From Marivirga atlantica (GTDB taxonomy: Bacteria; Bacteroidota; Bacteroidia; Cytophagales; Cyclobacteriaceae): a DNA stretch of 64,000 nucleotides. Positions 17,053 through 24,963 of this stretch are shown here, one piece after another. The stretch is taken from NCBI RefSeq assembly GCF_016734805.1, contig NZ_JAERQG010000001.1, forward strand, positions 868,001 through 932,000, given 5' to 3'. The position numbers were made by a program, and so were the translations under genes. Below the pieces are notes generated by a model. It was not told where the DNA came from, made no database searches, and saw only the letters and a list, made by a program, of their open reading frames with translations. The first letter of the stretch is position 1; the number at the start of each line of letters is the position of its first letter.

Positions 17053-17842
17053 TCTCAATTTCTAACCAATAATTCTCATTATAAACCTGTGCGGATTTTA
17101 CAGAGCCAAAAATGTTGCCAGCATAAAAGCCTGTAGCAACTGTACCGAATATCCAGCCACTAGTTGAATTCACACCATCTTTATTAAATCCCCTGATGGC
17201 TTGAAAAGTAGTTCCACCAACAACCAGTAAGCTAAAGATGCCATCTTTAAAATTACCTGTATAAAATTTACCAGTTCCAGGAATAATAGCTGATAAAATA
17301 CCCGCTAAAAACGGACTTTTTGTATCAGGCTTTTTAGACCTTTCTAATAACTCATTAAAATTTGATTTGTATTGGAAGGGAAAAGCCTGAAGTTCATTGA
17401 AGGTATCGTAGGCTTCCTGCCATTCACGGTTTAGTACATTCTTATGAAGCTTGTAAACGGCCTTTTTATTATTTGCTAAAGGAACAGCAGTATATTGTAG
17501 ATCAAAGTCACTAAAATCTTCATTTAATATTAATAGTTTTAAGTAGAGATTAGCAACAGGATCAGTGAAATCTTTAACTGAAGGGTAAAGTTTTTTACTT
17601 CTGGAAATGGCTTTACCAAAATCCTTATTCTCAAAATAACTACTCAATAATTTATACTTGATGCTGTCATTTCTATCATCAAGAAATAATAGACGCTCAT
17701 ATTCTATAGCTGCTAATTCAAATTGCTCACTTTGATAAAGGTATGAAGCAAATTTTTTACTGTTTTCTGTATTGTAGATGTCTTGACTATAAGCAGCTAT
17801 TGCATATAATGTCAGGAAAATGCTAAGACTTAATTTCTTCAA
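17018..17842 (-). CDS. TPR protein with IIPGxG membrane domain (cassette copy A, gene 4)
   Basis: 274 aa; start codon is TTG (17842), overlapping the yidD stop (TTGA), and gives a normal signal peptide KKLSLSIFLTLYAIAAYSQ. TPR-like helices include FELAAIEYERLLFLDDRND. The C-terminal domain starts KSPFLAGILSAIIPGTGKFY near residue 175 and continues with a hydrophobic helix (FSLLVVGGTTFQAIRGF), a second one, and NIFGSVKSAQVYNENYW. It pairs with the homologue at 12709. The domain resembles DUF5683/TM2-like membrane modules, but no function is established. It sits between yidD and gene 5 exactly as in copy B. Confidence 0.83.
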   Translation of the reverse strand: MKKLSLSIFLTLYAIAAYSQDIYNTENSKKFASYLYQSEQFELAAIEYERLLFLDDRNDSIKYKLLSSYFENKDFGKAISRSKKLYPSVKDFTDPVANLYLKLLILNEDFSDFDLQYTAVPLANNKKAVYKLHKNVLNREWQEAYDTFNELQAFPFQYKSNFNELLERSKKPDTKSPFLAGILSAIIPGTGKFYTGNFKDGIFSLLVVGGTTFQAIRGFNKDGVNSTSGWIFGTVATGFYAGNIFGSVKSAQVYNENYWLEIENETRILINNSY

Positions 17843-18249
17843 AGTTTCAAAGGGTCTAGTAACAATCTTGTTTCAGGATCTACTTCATATTTTTCGGGGG
17901 ATAGGGAGTTGCATCTTGATAGCCTATCAAACCCATTGAGCATTCCTTTGAATATTCCTTGCTGTTTTACTGCCTGAAGGGCATACTCTGAACAAGAAGG
18001 TGTAAAAGAACATGATTGTGAATCTTGAGATGAGATAAATTCTTTGTAAAATAAGAACAAGCCCGACATCACAAATTGTAATTCATTAGTGTTTTGCTTC
18101 ACATAATGATACTTATCTGATAGCTTTTCTTTTGAAGCAGCGTGGTGGTGTTCGTCTAAATTTTGAAGTAATGCTATCTCTGAAATTTCCTGTGCTTTGC
18201 CAACGCCTGCTATGCTAATCAATAAGATTAGAATAATATTTCTCCTCAT
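17839..18249 (-). CDS. yidD: YidD-domain protein with N-terminal signal sequence (cassette copy A, gene 3)
   Basis: 136 aa from ATG 18249; in-frame ATG 18261 and TTG 18264 would add only 4-5 residues. The signal sequence RRNIILILLISIAGVGKAQ is followed by a linker with a His/Lys-rich stretch (LDEHHHAASKEKLSD). The YidD domain follows: FLFYKEFISSQDSQSCSFTP, PSCSEYALQAVKQQGIFKG, FDRLSRCNSLSPEKYE. Cys and Pro positions match canonical YidD, and only the leader and linker are extra. The start overlaps the LolA-like gene by 35 bp. It is unlikely to be the housekeeping YidD, which would be expected near rpmH/rnpA elsewhere; a specialised envelope role is inferred. Confidence 0.9.
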   Translation of the reverse strand: MRRNIILILLISIAGVGKAQEISEIALLQNLDEHHHAASKEKLSDKYHYVKQNTNELQFVMSGLFLFYKEFISSQDSQSCSFTPSCSEYALQAVKQQGIFKGMLNGFDRLSRCNSLSPEKYEVDPETRLLLDPLKL

Positions 18250-18904
18250 TGGTAATATCATCAATTTTTATGTTCTTAAAAGTAGTAATCTTATAGAACT
18301 CCTCATCATTATAATAGGTAATTTGAATAATTTTTGAAGGAAATGGGAGACCACCGCTTACCACATAGTCCTTAAAAAACTGTTTTCCCGCCAGCTTGCC
18401 ATCAGGCTTGAACAAAGCAATCCCGAATAACTGTCCATCCTTCACGGATAATACAGTCTTTCCTAACATTTCGGTCATAGTGCTTGGAGGAACCCATTCA
18501 ATAATAGTCATGCCATCGGCTTCTTCAACAGAATTAACCGTATAGCCAGTTTTGTTCAACCCAAAGTTCTTAAGATCTCCGGATAGCGTTAAATTAAATA
18601 TAGAAAACTGGTTAGTGTTGGGTGTATATTGGCTACTCTTAACAGTTTCATTCTCTATAACAAAAATTTGTGTGTCTGCTACTACTAACTTCTGTGGAGT
18701 AGGGAAGGTAACATCATAGATTATTTGATCAATGTTCTTGTCATAGTAGACTTTGCCTTTGTAGAATTCATCACCTGAAATATTCTGTTCTTTAATGGTG
18801 AAGTCGGCAGTTATCCTAAAATAAGCCTGTGCCTGAACATTTAAGGTAGAAAGTAATGTCAGCGTAAGAAAGAGAAGTTTCTTTAAAGTTAATTTCTTCA
18901 ACAT
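18215..18904 (-). CDS. LolA-like periplasmic protein (cassette copy A, gene 2)
   Basis: 229 aa; ATG 18904, signal peptide LKKLLFLTLTLLSTLNVQAQ. The mature part AYFRITADFTIKEQNISGDE is beta-rich, with GKVYYDKNIDQIIYDVTFP, WVPPSTMTEMLGKTVLSVKD and LPFPSKIIQITYYND, consistent with a LolA-like open barrel that holds acyl chains. The homologue at 13895 keeps FRI-ADF-IKE, the E-NP/PPST patch and the FKDY motif. It is separated from gene 1 by 60 bp that hold a terminator-like palindrome, and it overlaps yidD downstream. The ligand is unknown. Confidence 0.8.
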   Translation of the reverse strand: MLKKLTLKKLLFLTLTLLSTLNVQAQAYFRITADFTIKEQNISGDEFYKGKVYYDKNIDQIIYDVTFPTPQKLVVADTQIFVIENETVKSSQYTPNTNQFSIFNLTLSGDLKNFGLNKTGYTVNSVEEADGMTIIEWVPPSTMTEMLGKTVLSVKDGQLFGIALFKPDGKLAGKQFFKDYVVSGGLPFPSKIIQITYYNDEEFYKITTFKNIKIDDITNEEKYYSNLID

Positions 18905-18910
18905 AATGAA

Positions 18911-18943
18911 ATAAAAATGGCTGATTAAATTTAATCAGCCATT
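18911..18943 (-). terminator. Perfect 28-bp palindrome, terminator-like (copy A)
   Basis: aatggctgattaaa/tttaatcagccatt (18916-18943) is a perfect inverted repeat with no spacer. On the minus strand it is followed by TTTATTTC, giving a run of five T at the stem end. It lies between gene 1 and gene 2 of copy A and probably attenuates read-through, as the hairpin in copy B may do. Confidence 0.65.
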
Positions 18944-18964
18944 AACTATAAAAATTGTTGTTCT

Positions 18965-19381
18965 TTAGTAAAGGAAATAAGTTGGACCGGCTAAAATTAA
19001 AGAAACACCTATACCAATAAAGTAAGATATTTTGTGATCGCTACCTTTACTGTCATTTAATAATACAGTGAAAATACCGATTGGCCAACAGCAGAAACCC
19101 CATGCAAATGAGCCCCATTGCATATCATCAAACGAGAAATCGTTATGCGCCATGGTACTTTCAGGAGAGTACTTTAAGCTTGAAGTTAACTCAGGATTCA
19201 ATTGGCTAACTGTACTTAATGTTGCGTTCTCATTCATTTCAACATAAGTTTCAAGCTCGTTAAGAGCAGACATCTCAGAATTAATTTTATCCTCATTTAA
19301 TTCAAATAGGTTATCGTTGCTTGCATAACCCGAAAAACTGATTGCTCCGAAAGCAACTAATGCAAATAGTAGTTTTTTCAT
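18965..19381 (-). CDS. Small secreted/two-helix membrane protein (cassette copy A, gene 1)
   Basis: 138 aa; signal peptide MKKLLFALVAFGAISFSGYA, then an acidic helical stretch (EDKINSEMSALNELETYVEM), a TLS-containing linker, and a C-terminal part QWGSFAWGFCCWPIGIFTVL plus helix YFIGIGVSLILAGPTYFLY. The WG-CC---GI--V------D core matches the homologue at 14617. It is the first gene of copy A, followed by its own terminator-like palindrome. No family is recognised; it could be a small structural or cargo protein of the envelope, but nothing in the sequence proves this. Confidence 0.8.
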   Translation of the reverse strand: MKKLLFALVAFGAISFSGYASNDNLFELNEDKINSEMSALNELETYVEMNENATLSTVSQLNPELTSSLKYSPESTMAHNDFSFDDMQWGSFAWGFCCWPIGIFTVLLNDSKGSDHKISYFIGIGVSLILAGPTYFLY

Positions 19382-19510
19382 GATTGTAATGTTTAGTTTA
19401 ATGGAAGTGACTAAATAAAGCTTTTTTCAAGGTAAAACCAACTTCTAGAGTGTTATTTGTTGATTTTTCTGTATTTTCCTAATAAGAATTTTAGTGATGG
19501 CCGCTTATTC

Positions 19511-20689
19511 TTATTCAATAACCCTAGGGATATCCTGTGGAAGCCTGCTGAGTAGTTCATAATTAAGTTGGTTACTTAGTTCACCAAAGCTGGCCACCGT
19601 AACTTTTACTTTACCGGATGAACCAATTAATATCACCTCGTCACCCTTTTCAACACTTTTGCATTCAGTTACATTGATCATCATCAGGTTCATGTTGATG
19701 GTGCCAATAACTGCCACACGCTTGCCATTTACAATAGCTCTTCCCTGATTACTTAAAGATCTGGCAAAGCCATAAGCGTAACCCACAGGAACAGTAGCTA
19801 CCTTCATTTTTTTAGGTGCCTGATAACTCGTTCCATAACCTATAAAATCACCCATCGGAACTTCTTTAGTTGACATCACCTGAGAAGTCCATTTAATAAC
19901 ACGGCTAAGAGGGTCTTTCGAACGTTCCTTGGCGTGACCATTTTTTCTCTGATGATATATAAAAGTTTCTCTACTCGGCCAAAAACCATATAGAAGAATA
20001 CCTACCCGTACCATGTCCATTTGAGTTTCAGGGTATGAAATCATGGCTGCAGAGCAAGCTGTATGTTTGTATTTGGGTTTAAGTCCTTCCGATTCAAATA
20101 ACGAACAGTATTTCTTGTAAAGGGTGATCTGGTCTTGAATACGTAAATAATTGGTTATGCTTTCGGCTCCAGCATAATGTGTGCACAAACCTTCTAAAAG
20201 GAAATGTTCTTCATTTTCTTTTAGAATGCTAAGCGCCTCAGGAATATGTTTTTCCTCAAGGCCTGTCCTATTCATGCCAGTTTCAAGCTCAATATGAATT
20301 TTGGCTTGTAGGGATAGCTCTTGCGCAATTTTTAAGGCAGTATTTAGCCTGTCTAATTCAAAAACAAAGAATGATACCTCGTTTTTTATAGCCCAGCGGA
20401 TTTCATCATTGTTAAGCCAGCCCATGATCATGACTTCAGTTTTCTTACTTTTTACTTCACAAACCTGATAAGCTTCGTGTGATGAAAAAACTGAAAAATG
20501 ATTGATGCCGCTTTTTTCAAAAATGGGAACCATTTGCTCAATGCCATGACCGTAGGCATTACCCTTTACTACCGCAGAAAGTAAGGTGCCTTCTTTAAGC
20601 TGACATTTAACAAATTTTACGTTTCGTTTAGCGGCTCTCGGGTTTAAGTAAATCGTTGAGGTTGATCGTGTAGGGATTAATTTATCCAT
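19511..20689 (-). CDS. alr: Alanine racemase
   Basis: PLP-dependent L/D-alanine racemase (fold type III), 392 aa from ATG 20689, which overlaps the amidohydrolase stop by 8 bp (ATGGATAA); a TTG at 20698 is the alternative. PLP lysine is Lys42 in SAVVKGNAYGHG, and the second catalytic base Tyr is in DFIGYGTSYQ. MNRTG and HTACSAAM match the family. The gene is last in a run with an ornithine/alanine-racemase-like gene, a GNAT and an M20 amidohydrolase, so it may be a second, catabolic or modifying racemase and not the only cell-wall Alr. Confidence 0.92.
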   Translation of the reverse strand: MDKLIPTRSTSTIYLNPRAAKRNVKFVKCQLKEGTLLSAVVKGNAYGHGIEQMVPIFEKSGINHFSVFSSHEAYQVCEVKSKKTEVMIMGWLNNDEIRWAIKNEVSFFVFELDRLNTALKIAQELSLQAKIHIELETGMNRTGLEEKHIPEALSILKENEEHFLLEGLCTHYAGAESITNYLRIQDQITLYKKYCSLFESEGLKPKYKHTACSAAMISYPETQMDMVRVGILLYGFWPSRETFIYHQRKNGHAKERSKDPLSRVIKWTSQVMSTKEVPMGDFIGYGTSYQAPKKMKVATVPVGYAYGFARSLSNQGRAIVNGKRVAVIGTINMNLMMINVTECKSVEKGDEVILIGSSGKVKVTVASFGELSNQLNYELLSRLPQDIPRVIE

Positions 20690-21833
20690 TAGCTTCAAAA
20701 AATTGAATTAAACCAGTATACATTCTTATGCCGTCAGCTATGATTTCGTCAGGGAAGTCATAAGTATCATTATGTAGCATCGGGCAATCGGTCCCAGCAC
20801 CTAAACCAAAAAAACCTGATTTGGTAATTCGTTTATAATGGCCGAAATCTTCGCTCCATTTGAATGGTTCTTCCTTTTCTTTAAAATTTAGTGATTGTTC
20901 TCCTGCCGTATCCTTTAAAAGCTTCAGTATATCTTCAGAGTTCTCTGTGGTAGGAAAACTCTCTGTATACTCAAGCTTGTAAATTAAGCCGTGTTCTTCT
21001 GATTCCTTAATTACAAGTTCTTCAGCTAATGTGATAAGTTTATCCAGTTCTTCATCTTTGTAAGCACGAAGAGTAGCTCTTATTTCAGCGTAGCCAGGGC
21101 TAGTTCCAAAAGCAATTTCGCCCATTTTAGCATGTATTACGGTTGACAATACCAGATGATGAAATTTTGACTTTTCTGTTAAATTAGTGAGTCCTTGAAT
21201 AATATTTGAAAAGGCAATAGCTGGACTTACACCATTTTCTGGTTCTGCCGCATGACTCGTTTGTCCTTTAAGCTTAATGACCATGCCGGTTGAGGCTGCT
21301 GCAAAAGTTCCTTTTCGAGTAACTATACTACCCTTTTCAAAGCCGGGTAAGTTGTGTAAGCCAAATAGGTAATCCAATTGTATGTTTTTCTCTTCAAGAA
21401 AGGATGAAATGGCTTCTGCTCCTTCACCAATTTCTTCGGCAGGTTGAAATATAAGAAATATCGAATTTTTTCTGTTTTTTAACTGGGTAATGAATTGGGC
21501 TATGCCTGCAACCATGGTGCTATGGCCATCATGACCACATTTATGGGCTACATTCTCTGTTTTGCTTCCATATTCTAGTTCAATTGTTTCATCAATAGGT
21601 AAGGCGTCCAAATCAGCACGAAAGCCAATATTCAGTATTTTATGACTGGAACCTTTGAACTCAACTATTAAGCCGTGTCCTCCAATATTTTCATAAACTT
21701 TATCAGGCTTAAATTTCTCCAGATAGGATTTAACGATTTGAGCAGTTTTTTCTTCCTGATTTGAAAGTTCTGCATTTTGATGAAGCGTATGTCTTAATGA
21801 AACTAATTCTTCAATATCGATTTGATGATTCAT
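20682..21833 (-). CDS. M20 family amidohydrolase
   Basis: 383-aa di-metal amidohydrolase (peptidase M20D; IAA-amino acid hydrolase/N-acyl amino acid deacylase type), cytosolic. Metal-site motifs are ADLDALPIDE, HKCGHDGHSTMVAGIA, PAEEIGEGAEA and HNLPGFEKG, with the dimerisation domain around TSHAAEPENGVSPAIA. It would remove an acyl group from an N-acyl amino acid; the substrate is unknown. It sits between two PLP racemase genes and downstream of a GNAT, a context that suggests N-acylated or D-amino acids. The upstream gap is 17 bp. Confidence 0.92.
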   Translation of the reverse strand: MNHQIDIEELVSLRHTLHQNAELSNQEEKTAQIVKSYLEKFKPDKVYENIGGHGLIVEFKGSSHKILNIGFRADLDALPIDETIELEYGSKTENVAHKCGHDGHSTMVAGIAQFITQLKNRKNSIFLIFQPAEEIGEGAEAISSFLEEKNIQLDYLFGLHNLPGFEKGSIVTRKGTFAAASTGMVIKLKGQTSHAAEPENGVSPAIAFSNIIQGLTNLTEKSKFHHLVLSTVIHAKMGEIAFGTSPGYAEIRATLRAYKDEELDKLITLAEELVIKESEEHGLIYKLEYTESFPTTENSEDILKLLKDTAGEQSLNFKEKEEPFKWSEDFGHYKRITKSGFFGLGAGTDCPMLHNDTYDFPDEIIADGIRMYTGLIQFFEANG

Positions 21834-21850
21834 ATAAATCGGATGATTTA

Positions 21851-22921
21851 CTATTCAACAGTTTTTTCAATATAATTAGAATTAAGAATACCCAAAGCAC
21901 CCATGTACTTTAGTTTAAAGTTTATTAAGTCACCAACCTTTCTATTTTTTTCGTTTTCACCCAGATCGATTACAATCATATCTGAACTTGATCCTACAAC
22001 TTGAAATTCGTAGTCTTCTAAGATCAGGTATTTAGGGTCAATATCAAGCACGCCTACATCTAAAATGGCTCTAAAACTTGTTTGTCCGTAGAGCGATTCA
22101 TCAATTTCAGTAATTTCTCCTTGCGGATTTGCAGCCATTTCACCCATAGGTACTTTCGGCTTTTCTGTGATCTCAATAATCTCAGTAAATAACTCCAGGC
22201 AGTCATCATGCATACCAGGTATGGTATTTTCTTCAAATAAATCAGCTCCAAAATAAAGTGTTTCTCCTATTCTGAAGTGGTTAATACCCGCTGGAATTTG
22301 TTTGTTCATGATAAGCGGAATTGTCACTGATGTGCCTCCTGAAACAAGAGGTATTTTCCGATTGAACTTTAGCTCAATAATCTGCTTGTAAAGACTTAAC
22401 TGAATCAATTTATCACGTGAAGGCATAACACCATGCAAGCAATTGAGGTTAGTTCCAATCCCTTCAATCTGAATATTTGGTAGCTCAAAAACTTTGGCAT
22501 AGAAATCTACTAAATGGTCGCCCATAACCCCTTCTCTAAGGTCACCGGTTTCAACCATAATAATAGCCTTATGTACTTTATCTTGCCTTTTGGCCTCTTC
22601 TGATAGCAATTTTAGCGTGTAGTATTCAGTATTCATGCTCATATCAGCATAGCGAACTATATCAGGAATACTTCTTTTTGCGGGAGGCTTTATATAACAA
22701 GTTTTAACAGTGCTATCTATCTCCTTAACCTTCTTAAGGTTACTGATTCTAGAGTCGTGAATTTCTCTGAAACCAAGGTTAATAACTTCTTTTAAATATA
22801 ATTCATTACCGCAAAAAAGCTTTGTCACTGCGCCCCAATCAAGATCATTTTCAGTAAAAAGCTGATGAAGAAAGTCGAAATTATGTTTGAGTTTTTTCTT
22901 ATATAGTTTTAGAAAAGCCAT
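21851..22921 (-). CDS. Alanine/ornithine racemase-family PLP enzyme
   Basis: 356-aa fold-type III PLP enzyme related to ornithine racemase (Orr) and YhfX. PLP Lys34 is in DWGAVTKLFCGNE; the middle has MVETGDLREGVM and GIGTNLNCLHGVMPS, and the C-terminal phosphate-binding segment is VSGGTSVTIPL plus FRIGETLYFG. It probably interconverts L and D forms of a basic or neutral amino acid. It is followed by an M20 amidohydrolase and a true Alr, and preceded 1 bp upstream by a GNAT gene. Substrate assignment rests on family resemblance only. Confidence 0.85.
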   Translation of the reverse strand: MAFLKLYKKKLKHNFDFLHQLFTENDLDWGAVTKLFCGNELYLKEVINLGFREIHDSRISNLKKVKEIDSTVKTCYIKPPAKRSIPDIVRYADMSMNTEYYTLKLLSEEAKRQDKVHKAIIMVETGDLREGVMGDHLVDFYAKVFELPNIQIEGIGTNLNCLHGVMPSRDKLIQLSLYKQIIELKFNRKIPLVSGGTSVTIPLIMNKQIPAGINHFRIGETLYFGADLFEENTIPGMHDDCLELFTEIIEITEKPKVPMGEMAANPQGEITEIDESLYGQTSFRAILDVGVLDIDPKYLILEDYEFQVVGSSSDMIVIDLGENEKNRKVGDLINFKLKYMGALGILNSNYIEKTVE

Positions 22922-22922
22922 C

Positions 22923-23360
22923 TTATTTTTTTAGCCTCATTTCGAGGTATTTATTTGTGAAACCCAGCTTTTCGTATAGATGCTTTGCAGGATTATCAGG
23001 CTCAACATGTAAAGCTATATCTCCTTTAGCGGTACTAATAGCCCTGTTCATTAACTCTTTGCCTACACCTTTTCCACGTTGATCGCTATGAACAGCGATG
23101 TATACCAGAATGTTTTCAGGAATGTAACCTGACATACCCGTTTGGTTAACCACCACAGCCCCTTTGATTTTCCCTGATTCTCGTGCTAAAACAACAAAGC
23201 CTCCTTGATGCCCAAACGAACTCAAAGAATAATCGAGACATTTCATAATATCCTCTTTGGCATCTCCATATTGATCGAGGTGAACAAATAAAAAATCAGC
23301 TATCTCATTTTTCTGAAGTGTTGTAGCTGTATCTATTGAAGTGAGGGTTTGATATTCCAT
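22923..23360 (-). CDS. GNAT family N-acetyltransferase
   Basis: 145-aa acetyl-CoA-dependent transferase. The acetyl-CoA loop is HSDQRGKGVGKELMNRAI (Q/R-x-x-G-x-G/A), and the C-terminal LHVEPDNPAKHLYEKLGF is the usual beta5-alpha4 element. It lies directly between the Na+ symporter and the Orr-like racemase (1-5 bp gaps), so it likely acetylates the same amino acid that the M20 amidohydrolase can deacylate. The substrate is unproven. Confidence 0.88.
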   Translation of the reverse strand: MEYQTLTSIDTATTLQKNEIADFLFVHLDQYGDAKEDIMKCLDYSLSSFGHQGGFVVLARESGKIKGAVVVNQTGMSGYIPENILVYIAVHSDQRGKGVGKELMNRAISTAKGDIALHVEPDNPAKHLYEKLGFTNKYLEMRLKK

Positions 23361-23365
23361 TTTAG

Positions 23366-24805
23366 TTATTGAGTTTGTTTTTTAGGAGATAATATTGAAA
23401 ATATAATAAAACTTATAGCTGAAACCATAATTCCGAATACATTTGGATCCAAATTATAGGGTAGCTTAACATTTAACGATGAAAGTAAAACTGTGGTAGC
23501 ACCACCAAAAATCATCGCCATTAATGCACCCATCGGACTGCTTTTTTTCCAGAATAATCCACCTATTACTGGTACAAATAAACCTGATACCATAAAAGCA
23601 TAGCTGTAAAGCATCAGGTTAAGTACGTTGGTCATTTGGCTGGCCAATAAAATAGCAATTAAACCAATAGCTAACGTCACCCATTGCGATAGCCTCATGA
23701 AACTTTTATCAGACTTAAATTTATCAGAAAACTTTTGTATAAAATCAGTTACAATATTCCCTGATGAAGCCATCAGACAACTATCCGCAGTAGATAGAAT
23801 TGCCGAAAAATAAGCCGACATCATTAATCCTAACAATCCAGTAGGGAGTATTGTTCTTAATAGCATAGGAAGACCTTGTTCAGGGTCCGTCTGGCTAATG
23901 TTGGCAGGCCCCAAATAATCAAACATTCCCTGGTCAGCGGCAACCTTAGCCATCAAACCTAAAGCCACACCCATAAAAGCCATAATAGGCCATTCAAATA
24001 AACCAGCAATAAACCATGCACGCTTAGCAGTTTTCACATCTCTACTGGCATATATTCTTTGATAAAGTGTCATGCCTACAAACCATATTGGTATGATGGT
24101 AACTACATAATAGACAATATCCTGCCAACTAATATTGGTAAATGTGAGCATTTCAGGAGCTACAGTTTCTTGAATAGCACTCCATCCGCCAACACTGTTA
24201 TAGGCCATAGGAATACCTATAAATACCAAACCAGCCATTAAAATAATCCACTGGATGGTGTCTGTATAGATAACGGCCTTAATACCACCCATTACAGTGT
24301 ATACCACAGCTACAATGCCCATGATCCAAAGGGCCATATTCATATCGAGGTCAACAAATGTGCCTGAAGCAAGTTTGGCTCCTGCCAGTATTTGAGAGCT
24401 TGTAAAACCTAAATAGCCCACCGCTGATATTAAACCAGCAATTAACGCTACTTTTCTATCATAAAAATATTCGAAGAGCTGAGGGAAAGTATGAAATTTT
24501 GCGAAGGCCGGATTTCCTTTAATTTTTGGAATCAGGAAAACAGCAGCTAACCAGGCGCCTATTAAGCCGGTAAATAACATCCATGAGCCAGATAAGCCAA
24601 TAGTAAAACCTAGTCCGCCTAATCCAATTGAGAAACCACCACCCACATCGGTAGCAACAACGGACAACCCGATGTGACCACTGCTCATGCTTCTTCCTCC
24701 TACATAATAATCATCAACACCTGAATTTTTTCTTAAAAAATAGAAGCCAACACCTAGCATGGCAACCATATAAAATACGAAAATTAGTATGTCAATTATA
24801 TGCAT
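23366..24805 (-). CDS. Sodium:solute symporter (SSS family)
   Basis: 479-aa polytopic inner-membrane symporter with about 13 helices. Family marks are the N-terminal GVGFYFLRKNSGVDDYYVGGRSMSSG and the Na+-site segment SAYFSAILSTADSCLMASSG. It uses the Na+ gradient to import an organic solute, often proline, another amino acid or a sugar. As the first gene of the 19511-24805 run it probably brings in the amino acid or acyl amino acid handled by the racemases, GNAT and amidohydrolase that follow. Confidence 0.92.
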   Translation of the reverse strand: MHIIDILIFVFYMVAMLGVGFYFLRKNSGVDDYYVGGRSMSSGHIGLSVVATDVGGGFSIGLGGLGFTIGLSGSWMLFTGLIGAWLAAVFLIPKIKGNPAFAKFHTFPQLFEYFYDRKVALIAGLISAVGYLGFTSSQILAGAKLASGTFVDLDMNMALWIMGIVAVVYTVMGGIKAVIYTDTIQWIILMAGLVFIGIPMAYNSVGGWSAIQETVAPEMLTFTNISWQDIVYYVVTIIPIWFVGMTLYQRIYASRDVKTAKRAWFIAGLFEWPIMAFMGVALGLMAKVAADQGMFDYLGPANISQTDPEQGLPMLLRTILPTGLLGLMMSAYFSAILSTADSCLMASSGNIVTDFIQKFSDKFKSDKSFMRLSQWVTLAIGLIAILLASQMTNVLNLMLYSYAFMVSGLFVPVIGGLFWKKSSPMGALMAMIFGGATTVLLSSLNVKLPYNLDPNVFGIMVSAISFIIFSILSPKKQTQ

Positions 24806-24920
24806 AGAAGGTTTTTAGGCCTAAACGATAAAATTTATGGTTTAAAATGTATCAGAAGAGAAAGGATTATATAAATCGCTTTCGAAACATCAATTTGTAA
24901 TATAAAGAAAATAAACCCAC

Positions 24921-24943
24921 AAAAAAAGGGCACGAGGCCCTTT
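24921..24943 (-). terminator. Intrinsic terminator of sdhCAB
   Basis: On the minus strand a 7-bp stem AAAGGGC/GCCCTTT with a 5-nt loop (CTCGT) is followed by more T, 20 bp after the sdhB stop. It closes the succinate dehydrogenase operon before the symporter gene. Confidence 0.85.
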
Positions 24944-24963
24944 CAATGTCAGTATTTCAATAT

